Shown here in pieces: positions 1-4,915 of a stretch of DNA of 6,105 nt. A program made the translations under genes and the position numbers. The notes beneath the pieces are model-generated. The model saw only the letters and a list, made by a program, of their open reading frames with translations. It had not been told where the DNA came from and ran no database searches. Source of the stretch: Methanocellales archaeon. Lineage in GTDB: Archaea > Halobacteriota > UBA148 > JAUWXC01. The DNA lies in assembly GCA_030616565.1 (NCBI GenBank), contig JAUWXC010000047.1, forward strand, positions 1 through 6,105, given 5' to 3'. Positions within the stretch are counted from its first letter, which is position 1, and the number at the start of each line of letters is the position of its first letter.

Positions 1-1151
1 CGGCGGGAATATTGTTATGCGCGGTCTTTTTCATATCAGCATCAACGCCCGCAACCGTCACCCCCGGACAGGATTTCGCAAAGGTTCAGCTGAAGAAGTA
101 TGGCCAGGACGTGCTCACGCTCTTTTCATATGAGGATACGAACGTAGCCGGAGGAGTCCTGGAGTACACGCTGTACAGGGAATGGGACGACGTCAAATGG
201 GAGCACGATGAGGGGGGGGAGAGCATGGAACAGGGAGGCATGTACTGGACGACCGATTACCTCTACATCGATCATGATGGTGATGATAGTGAAGGCCTCA
301 CTGTCAGATTCAAATTATATGATGAAAAGAGTGGCGTATGGAGGGATCCCAGTACGGTTAGCGGCGAACTTAAAGCTGTATGCTATGCCTGTGAGAGAAG
401 CAAGTTCACAATCTCAAGTACCACTGACAGTCTTGAATTTGAGCATGAAGGAAGAATGTTGGATTATACTATAAGCATGGTTTGGTACGATGATGGCGCA
501 GGCGGTCTTTCATCAGCTGTGCTGGTTTGGACTGATATTCAACCAGAGGACCGTGACGGTCTTCTGGAAATAGTCGCTCCGGCATTAGAAGGAGAAGAAG
601 TGCTCCTGCAGTACAAGGAAACTGGTCAGGGTGGTTTTATCGACATATGGAAGGACCCGGACGCAAAAGGAAACAACTGGCGTGTCAATGGTGAAAAAAT
701 TAAGTATGTTGCTGGCATTACAAAAACGGATCTGGGCGACGATAAGTTCAGATTCACATTTAATGTCCCTGCGAAAGGAGCGTACGCGATCACATGGGGC
801 AAGGGGGCATCTTTTGCCAAGCATGCCCATCCCGTATTCGTTCTGGTTGGCCCACCTGGGCTGGTGATTGGCGAGATGGCCAGCCCGCTTGAATCGGTTT
901 TCAGAGAAGACCTAGGATACAGTCTTGCCGATCTCAATGACGATCTGCATAGCTACATCCCGGAAAACGTCGAGTTCAATCTGTATTTCTATGACAGCAG
1001 TGGCGCACTCGCTGTCAGTTACGAAGGTGAGATGAAGATAGAAAATGGCAACCCCACTGCAGAGGCGGTGACGGTGAGCTTGCCGGTGTTCGCATCCGAT
1101 GGTTCTGTATATAATGTTTATACCGCTGAACTGGTGTTGTGGTACAAATGA
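1..1151 (+). CDS. Pilin-like surface protein with large beta-rich insert, 5'-truncated
   Basis: The frame is open to the left edge (first full codon at 3), so the true start lies outside; the TTG at 12 is only the first possible start inside the window. The visible protein begins with a hydrophobic stretch (about residues 1-15, LLCAVFFISA) and continues into ATVTPGQDFAKVQLKKYGQD. This resembles the N-terminal anchor of archaeal pilin-like proteins found near type IV pilus genes, such as the DUF7288 type; that is a resemblance from memory. Roughly residues 300-379 (IPENVEFNLYFYD to ELVLWYK at the C-terminus) look like the usual C-terminal beta domain. Between them lie about 220 residues rich in beta-strand-like, Trp/Tyr/Asp-containing sequence with a CYAC pair (Cys124, Cys127, counted from 12), perhaps a disulfide or metal site. 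Probably an extracytoplasmic protein of a pilus, adhesion or secretion machine. Its stop overlaps the next start (ATGA). Function not established. Confidence 0.72.
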   Translation, partial: AGILLCAVFFISASTPATVTPGQDFAKVQLKKYGQDVLTLFSYEDTNVAGGVLEYTLYREWDDVKWEHDEGGESMEQGGMYWTTDYLYIDHDGDDSEGLTVRFKLYDEKSGVWRDPSTVSGELKAVCYACERSKFTISSTTDSLEFEHEGRMLDYTISMVWYDDGAGGLSSAVLVWTDIQPEDRDGLLEIVAPALEGEEVLLQYKETGQGGFIDIWKDPDAKGNNWRVNGEKIKYVAGITKTDLGDDKFRFTFNVPAKGAYAITWGKGASFAKHAHPVFVLVGPPGLVIGEMASPLESVFREDLGYSLADLNDDLHSYIPENVEFNLYFYDSSGALAVSYEGEMKIENGNPTAEAVTVSLPVFASDGSVYNVYTAELVLWYK

Positions 1152-1570
1152 ACCTTAGAGAAAACGACCAAGCGCAAATCATCATACTCGCAGGATTCAT
1201 CCTAGCGATTGGCATCATCTTTTTCAGCGTCATTCTTCATTCAGCCGCATCCGCGGGTCATCAAACGATAACACAGGAAACCAGTGATGTCAATTATGAC
1301 TTCAAATGCCTGAAAAATACCTACGGCTACGTGCTGAGAACCGTTTCGAATAGGGGTACGAAAAATCCTTTTTATGGTACGGAGTTGGCAGAGGTAACAA
1401 GTTATGAGGATCAGATGATCAGGTTATACGCGCTGGAAGGATATGCCGTCACCTTTGCACCACACGACGCCGGAGATTACGATCCCGATGCAAGGACGGC
1501 GGAGGCAACGATCTCCCTCTCGGATGGTGAGACGACTTATATCGAGACGGCTACGTTTGATTTGAAATAG
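1148..1570 (+). CDS. Small pilin-like membrane-anchored protein (DUF7261-like)
   Basis: Encodes 140 residues from the ATG at 1148, which overlaps the TGA of the upstream gene (ATGA) and suggests translational coupling. An in-frame GTG at 1139 is less likely. After a short charged start (MNLRENDQAQ) comes one strong membrane helix, about residues 9-31 (IIILAGFILAIGIIFF). The remaining ~105 residues are soluble and presumably outside the cell, with a beta-rich end (ATISLSDGETTYIETATFDLK). The N-terminal pattern of a short polar start, Q, then a hydrophobic helix recalls class III (prepilin-like) signals and the DUF7261-type proteins encoded with archaeal type IV pilus loci. No canonical cleavage motif can be fixed by eye. 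With the preceding gene it probably forms part of a minor-pilin or pseudopilin operon whose ATPase and membrane platform would lie upstream. The specific role is unknown. It ends 10 bases before the convergent tfb stop. Confidence 0.7.
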   Translation: MNLRENDQAQIIILAGFILAIGIIFFSVILHSAASAGHQTITQETSDVNYDFKCLKNTYGYVLRTVSNRGTKNPFYGTELAEVTSYEDQMIRLYALEGYAVTFAPHDAGDYDPDARTAEATISLSDGETTYIETATFDLK

Positions 1571-1580
1571 AATAGAGAGC

Positions 1581-2576
1581 TCACAGAATTATCTCGATGT
1601 CGAGCTCCTCTGCCAACTCTTTGTACCTGTTTCTGATGGTTACCTCTGTTACGCCTGCTATATCTGCCACCTCTCTTTGCGTCCTGCGCTCTCCACAGAG
1701 GATGGATGCGATATATATGGCGGCTGCCGCAACCCCTGTAGGACCTCTGCCGGACGTCAACTCCTTTTCCGCAGCCTGACGAAGTATCTCGACCGCCTTG
1801 GACTGAACGTCTCCTTTAAGATTCAACCCTGAGGTGAACCTTGGTACATAATCAGTGGGCGAGGTCGGAACGAGCTTAAGCTCCAGTTCTCTGGACACGA
1901 ACCTGTATGTTCTGCCGATTTCCTTCCTGCTGACCCTTGACACCTCTGCGATTTCGCCCAACGTCCTGGGTACAGAACACTGCCTACATGCAGCATAAAG
2001 CGCAGCGGCTGCCACACCCTCTATGCTTCTCCCCCTGATCAGGTTTTTCTCCACAGCTTTCCTATAGACGACTGCTGCGGCCTCTCTCACGTTTCTGGGA
2101 AGACCTAACGCAGATGCCATCCTATCTAACTCGGACAGTGCAAATGCAAGATTTCGCTCCGTTGCATTGCTCACCCTGATCCTGCGCTGCCACTTCCTCA
2201 GCCTGTACAACTGAGCTCTGCTTCCCGAGGAGATGGATTTGCCATATGAGTCTCTATTCCTCCAGTCGATCATCGTGCTCAGACCTTTGTCGTGAATGGT
2301 ATAGGTCATCGGCGCCCCCACGCGGCTCCTCTTCATTCGCTGGTCATGATCAAAAGCCCTCCACTCCGGCCCCATGTCCATAAAGTCTTCCTCGACAACC
2401 AGTCCACACTCGTTGCACACGAGCTCTGCCCTCTCATAATCATGCACGAGTTGGGCGCTTCCGCATTCAGGGCACTTGGTTTTTACCCCCGCATACTCCC
2501 CTAAAGTCCTCTCTTTTTCGATCTCTTTAACCCTCTCGGCCTTCTCAACCTCTTTTACCTTTTCGACTTCTTCCAT
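1581..2576 (-). CDS. tfb: Transcription initiation factor IIB (TFB)
   Basis: Archaeal TFIIB homologue. It binds the TBP-TATA complex and the BRE, recruits RNA polymerase and helps open the promoter. The 331 residues contain, in order: a charged Glu/Lys extension (2-23); a zinc ribbon with Cys35, Cys38, Cys54 and Cys57; the B-reader/linker region ([18 protein letters not shown], about 72-89); and two cyclin-like repeats (about 137-216 and 232-320). The second repeat holds the BRE-binding helix-turn-helix ([20 protein letters not shown]). The length is normal for the family. I chose the ATG at 2576 because a GGTGAT Shine-Dalgarno match lies 4 bases upstream; the GTG at 2588 would lie inside or before that site. 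It starts 14 bases after the gar1 stop, so it is probably co-transcribed with gar1, a pairing seen in other euryarchaea. The core reads very close to Methanosarcina-type TFB. Confidence 0.97.
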   Translation of the reverse strand: MEEVEKVKEVEKAERVKEIEKERTLGEYAGVKTKCPECGSAQLVHDYERAELVCNECGLVVEEDFMDMGPEWRAFDHDQRMKRSRVGAPMTYTIHDKGLSTMIDWRNRDSYGKSISSGSRAQLYRLRKWQRRIRVSNATERNLAFALSELDRMASALGLPRNVREAAAVVYRKAVEKNLIRGRSIEGVAAAALYAACRQCSVPRTLGEIAEVSRVSRKEIGRTYRFVSRELELKLVPTSPTDYVPRFTSGLNLKGDVQSKAVEILRQAAEKELTSGRGPTGVAAAAIYIASILCGERRTQREVADIAGVTEVTIRNRYKELAEELDIEIIL

Positions 2577-2586
2577 AACTATCACC
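2577..2586 (-). promoter_or_regulatory. Shine-Dalgarno site of tfb
   Basis: Reading the minus strand, GGTGAT (2586-2581) is a perfect match to the anti-Shine-Dalgarno complement and is followed by AGTT and then the ATG at 2576. This decides the tfb start and indicates translation of an internal gene in a polycistronic message. Confidence 0.75.
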
Positions 2587-2590
2587 ACTA

Positions 2591-2824
2591 TTACAGGACG
2601 TAAACTCGTTGATTTTTCAGGGCACGCGCCTTCGTCGCGTCATAAAGCCTGACAGAAATGTAAGGACATTTAACGGGACCAAAAACGTCGCACACCTTCC
2701 CTATCTTCTCCATGCGTTCGGTGACGACCACAGAATTGATTTTTGGCAATCCCTTTTCAAACTGACTCCGCACGATCAAGCCTTTATGGCTTGAAGGATG
2801 GAGAACAATACCCAGTCTTTTCAC
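2591..2824 (-). CDS. gar1: H/ACA RNA-protein complex component Gar1
   Basis: Gar1 is a small beta-barrel protein that binds Cbf5 in the archaeal H/ACA ribonucleoprotein, which makes pseudouridines in rRNA under guide RNAs; it aids substrate turnover. The 77-residue product starts MKRLGIVLH and carries the family hallmark DVFGPVK-PY (residues 46-55). It follows the usual layout of a first strand, a [13 protein letters not shown] strand pair, and a VYVL end. I chose the GTG at 2824 because the family begins at MKRLG and the sequence further upstream (positions 2825-2881) reads as promoter DNA, not protein. No good Shine-Dalgarno is visible, and a short leader from the TATA element at 2862-2871 fits. 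tfb follows 14 bases after its stop. Confidence 0.93.
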   Translation of the reverse strand: MKRLGIVLHPSSHKGLIVRSQFEKGLPKINSVVVTERMEKIGKVCDVFGPVKCPYISVRLYDATKARALKNQRVYVL

Positions 2825-2890
2825 GCGCCTACCCCAGAGGAATATAAAGAAAGGAATTATTCTTATATAAAGATTTCGCAAGCTTTAAAT
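2825..2890 (-). promoter_or_regulatory. gar1-tfb promoter with tandem TATA-like elements
   Basis: On the minus strand this 66-base gap holds CTTTATATAAG (2872-2862) and, about 22 bases downstream, CTTTATATT (2849-2841). The first lies about 42 bases before the gar1 GTG and would put transcription start near 2841, giving a leader of about 17 bases. The second is too close to the start to serve an mRNA that includes the GTG at 2824. The assignment rests on spacing and sequence only. Confidence 0.6.
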
Positions 2891-3532
2891 TTACTTAAGG
2901 AATTTTCGGGGATTGACATTAATCACCTTATCTGCTTCTTTTTCATCCAATCCCGCACCCCTCGCGATTTCGAGTGCTCTTTGCTTCGTTATGAGGTCTG
3001 TTGGGTTATGTGCATCCGTATTGACGACCAATGTGGCACCGACCTTGGTAGCCATTCTTGCAACGTGGCCATTGGTCAGACAATGCCCTCGTCGGGATGT
3101 GATCTCTAGGCAGATGTCATTATCGCGCGCAGCCTCAACGTCCTCAATTGTGATGAGTCCGGGATGCGCTATGATATCGACATCCTCTAGATGCGCGGCT
3201 GCACTATTGGTTCCTGGGGCAACAGGTTCTATCAGCGTCTCTCCATGTACGACGATCAGTTCTGCACCCAATTGCCTTGCCTGGGTTACTATTTTCTCGA
3301 TCTTGGTAGGTGGTATATGAGTTGGTTCGACGCCAATGAGGACTTCTATATCCCATTCCTTCCCGACATCTTTCGTCCGTTTCAAGCTTCCCAGCACAGA
3401 TTCGAGATTTGAAAAGTCGACGTGGTCGGTTATTCCAATCGCCGTATATCCGTGAACCGCCGCGCGACGTACCAATTCTGTGGGTAGCAGTTCACCATCG
3501 CTCAAAATCGTATGAGTATGCAAATCAATCAT
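2891..3532 (-). CDS. PHP-domain metallo-phosphoesterase (histidinol-phosphatase-like)
   Basis: A 213-residue PHP superfamily protein: a TIM-barrel-like hydrolase using several metal ions to cleave phosphoesters. Likely metal ligands are all visible: HTH (His5, His7), SDG (Asp12), TDH (His37), GVEPTH (Glu69), VVHGE (His96), IAHPG (His123) and NTDAH (Asp173, His175). The size matches the archaeal single-domain PHP proteins annotated as histidinol-phosphatase-like. The true substrate of this subgroup is not clear, and no histidine biosynthesis genes are nearby. I chose the ATG at 3532 because the family starts MIDLHTHT; the open frame extends to 3658, but that extension overlaps the divergent DUF211 gene and looks non-coding. 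A TATA-like element centred about 27 bases upstream predicts a leaderless or nearly leaderless message. The gar1 promoter follows downstream. Confidence 0.88.
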   Translation of the reverse strand: MIDLHTHTILSDGELLPTELVRRAAVHGYTAIGITDHVDFSNLESVLGSLKRTKDVGKEWDIEVLIGVEPTHIPPTKIEKIVTQARQLGAELIVVHGETLIEPVAPGTNSAAAHLEDVDIIAHPGLITIEDVEAARDNDICLEITSRRGHCLTNGHVARMATKVGATLVVNTDAHNPTDLITKQRALEIARGAGLDEKEADKVINVNPRKFLK

Positions 3533-3549
3533 GGTATCCACATCCGACG

Positions 3550-3566
3550 CAAAAGTTATAAGTATT
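3550..3566. promoter_or_regulatory. Shared bidirectional TATA element, PHP gene / DUF211 gene
   Basis: A near-symmetrical element, AAGTTATAAGTAT (3553-3565), reads as TTATAAG on the plus strand and CTTATAAC on the minus strand. It lies about 27 bases before the PHP ATG at 3532, which fits a leaderless transcript. It lies about 45 bases before the DUF211 GTG at 3604, which fits a short leader carrying a Shine-Dalgarno. It is the only clear TATA element in the 71-base divergent gap. Confidence 0.55.
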
Positions 3567-3593
3567 CCTCCTATATTTGTATTTGCTACGCAA

Positions 3594-3606
3594 AGGTGAA
3601 AAAGTG
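3594..3606 (+). promoter_or_regulatory. Shine-Dalgarno and GTG start of the DUF211 gene
   Basis: AGGTGA (3594-3599) matches the Shine-Dalgarno consensus, with 4 bases to the GTG at 3604. This supports the GTG over both the upstream TTG at 3577, which lies before the Shine-Dalgarno, and the internal ATG at 3613. Confidence 0.7.
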
Positions 3607-3894
3607 ACAGGAATGCAACGACTGGTCCTTGATGTCCTAAAACCTCATCGGCCATCAATGATGGACCTAGCCAAACAGTTGAGTGAATTAAAAAACGTAA
3701 CTGGCGTCAATCTTTCCCTGTACGAGGTGGACCAGGAGACAGAGAACGTTAAGATTACGATAGAGGGGACCGACCTCAACTACAAGAAGATAGAGAACAT
3801 CATCGAGGAGCAGGGTGCAGTAATTCATAGCGTTGATGAAGTCGCAGCCGGGTCCAAATTGGTTGAAGAAGTTGAAACGCCGCAAGATAAGTAA
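3604..3894 (+). CDS. DUF211 family protein
   Basis: A 96-residue archaeal protein of the DUF211 family. The family signature runs through its whole length: [11 protein letters not shown] near the start, [36 protein letters not shown], and the conserved end [10 protein letters not shown]. The family is a small ferredoxin-like alpha/beta fold that resembles ligand-binding or regulatory domains; its biological role is not established. I chose the GTG at 3604 for its Shine-Dalgarno and for agreement with family length. It shares a divergent promoter region with the PHP gene, and its stop is one base from the stop of the convergent srp19. A short T-rich run (3898-3907) just after the stop, inside the srp19 end, could serve as its terminator. 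Confidence 0.9.
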   Translation: MTGMQRLVLDVLKPHRPSMMDLAKQLSELKNVTGVNLSLYEVDQETENVKITIEGTDLNYKKIENIIEEQGAVIHSVDEVAAGSKLVEEVETPQDK

Positions 3895-3895
3895 G

Positions 3896-4186
3896 TCATT
3901 TCTTTTTGCGCAAGTTTTGGATTTTTCGCGCTAGGTCTCTCGCGATCTCGGACTTAGGGCCAACATCATCCACCCATATTCGCCCGCTGATTTCCCACCA
4001 TGACCCAGGGTATGCCTTGTCAGGCTCCACCTCTGGATGCAGGTCCAACTTTTTGGCTGCAGCTTCGAGCTCATTTAACCGTGGCTCGTGAACGGCATCC
4101 TCACTTGAGATGATTCTGCCCCCGCTTCTGGGCTTGCTGCCATCAAGGTATACGGGCCAGATGATCGCCCTGCCCTTCTTCTTCAT
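3896..4186 (-). CDS. srp19: Signal recognition particle 19 kDa subunit (SRP19)
   Basis: SRP19 binds the tips of helices 6 and 8 of 7S RNA and prepares it to bind SRP54, for co-translational targeting of membrane and secreted proteins. The 96-residue product has the family start IIWPVYLDGSKPRSGGR, the central LDLHPEVEPDKAYPGSWWEISGR and a Lys/Arg-rich end, with normal archaeal length. The ATG at 4186 follows a short leader without a strong Shine-Dalgarno. The gene converges with DUF211 (one-base gap) and diverges from hypB across a compact AT-rich promoter region. The 7S RNA and srp54 genes are not in the window. Confidence 0.95.
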   Translation of the reverse strand: MKKKGRAIIWPVYLDGSKPRSGGRIISSEDAVHEPRLNELEAAAKKLDLHPEVEPDKAYPGSWWEISGRIWVDDVGPKSEIARDLARKIQNLRKKK

Positions 4187-4261
4187 CGCGTATCATTTAT
4201 ACAATAAGCCTTTATTAGGCTTAAATAATATGTGGTCAACATTGCTACCAAAGGTGGTCAC
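4187..4261. promoter_or_regulatory. Divergent srp19 / hypB promoter region
   Basis: A plus-strand TATA-like TTTATAC (4196-4202) would start hypB transcription near 4225, leaving a leader of roughly 37 bases with a Shine-Dalgarno. A minus-strand TATTATTTAA (4230-4221) would start srp19 near 4200 with a leader of about 14 bases. The two promoters face each other, overlap, and enclose an inverted repeat listed separately. Confidence 0.55.
4205..4223. repeat. Inverted repeat between opposed TATA boxes
   Basis: TAAGCCT (4205-4211) and AGGCTTA (4217-4223) are perfect 7-base arms around TTATT. The repeat sits between the hypB and srp19 TATA-like elements, where a dimeric regulator could block either promoter. 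It could also be chance in AT-rich DNA. Confidence 0.5.
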
Positions 4262-4264
4262 TTG
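4252..4264 (+). promoter_or_regulatory. Shine-Dalgarno and TTG start of hypB
   Basis: AGGTGGTC (4252-4259) is a strong Shine-Dalgarno match; its AGGTG core lies 5 bases before the TTG at 4262. This start gives MHEVTVDVGKDIL, the normal archaeal HypB N-terminus. The in-frame GTG at 4232 has no Shine-Dalgarno and would add ten residues of no family character. Confidence 0.65.
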
Positions 4265-4915
4265 CACGAGGTAACCGTGGACGTTGGGAAGGACATACTT
4301 GCCGCCAATAGAAAGGAGGCGGAGAGAAATCTCGCGGTATTGAATCAGCATGACATCAGGGCATATGACATTCTCGGCGCGATAGGCTCTGGTAAGACCG
4401 CCTTGATCGAAAAGGTCACCCCACTGCTGCAAGAGCGTGAATATAGGGTGGGCGCAGTCGCTGGAGATGTCGCTGGAGAGGACGACTATCTGCGTATGAA
4501 AAGGCTTGGCATACCTGTAGTGAACGTAAACACCGGTAAGGAATGCCATTTAGATGCGCACCTGATTCATCATGCTTTAGAGCAGTTGCCCTTGAGTGAT
4601 TTGGATTTCCTATTCATCGAAAACGTCGGAAACATGGTCTGTCCAGCCGATTTCCCCCTCGGGACACACGAGCGCATGATCATCGTGAGCGTTACCGAGG
4701 GCGATGACGTCGTGCGCAAGCATCCAATGATTTTTCAGCAGTGCGCCACCGGCATCATCAATAAGATCGATCTCGCAGATGCCGTGGATGCAGATATAAC
4801 ACGGATGGAGGCGGACATGAAACGGGTTGCTCCATCCATACGCGTGATTAAAAGCGATCTCAAAAGAGGGGTTGGCATCAGCGAGTTTGCAGGATTGTTG
4901 GTTGATCGAAAATGA
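4262..4915 (+). CDS. hypB: Hydrogenase nickel incorporation GTPase HypB
   Basis: HypB is the SIMIBI-class GTPase that, with HypA, delivers nickel to the large subunit of [NiFe] hydrogenases. With the TTG start it has 217 residues. The P-loop GAIGSGKT is at 39-46, AGDV with Asp69 follows, the metal-binding TGKECHLDAH gives Cys95 and His96, FIENVGNMVCPADF gives Cys127, and the base-specificity motif NKID is at 167-170. Cys95, His96 and Cys127 carry the same numbers that I recall for the metal site of M. jannaschii HypB, which supports the chosen start. There is no His-rich N-terminal nickel-storage segment, as is usual in archaea. hypA and hydrogenase genes are not in the window. The stop overlaps the next start (ATGA), so it is probably co-translated with the mevalonate-pathway gene. 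Confidence 0.96.
   Translation: MHEVTVDVGKDILAANRKEAERNLAVLNQHDIRAYDILGAIGSGKTALIEKVTPLLQEREYRVGAVAGDVAGEDDYLRMKRLGIPVVNVNTGKECHLDAHLIHHALEQLPLSDLDFLFIENVGNMVCPADFPLGTHERMIIVSVTEGDDVVRKHPMIFQQCATGIINKIDLADAVDADITRMEADMKRVAPSIRVIKSDLKRGVGISEFAGLLVDRK

Noticed and set aside
585..937. Minus-strand open frames inside the pilin-like gene
   Set aside because: They lie opposite a long plus-strand frame with coherent protein sequence, and their translations show no family pattern.
1571..1580. Terminator between the convergent pilin-like gene and tfb
   Set aside because: The 10-base gap contains no hairpin or T-run; termination probably occurs within the opposing gene ends.
2825..2881. N-terminal extension of Gar1 (residues before MKRLG)
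   Set aside because: The DNA is AT-rich with two TATA-like elements, the translation is generic hydrophobic sequence, and family members start at the MKRLG position.
3533..3658. N-terminal extension of the PHP protein
   Set aside because: It overlaps the well-supported DUF211 start and the divergent promoter; the family starts at MIDLHTHT, and a TATA element sits inside the extension.
4193..4549. Minus-strand frame opposite hypB
   Set aside because: It overlaps the HypB P-loop and metal-site coding sequence; the translation is not protein-like for any family I know.
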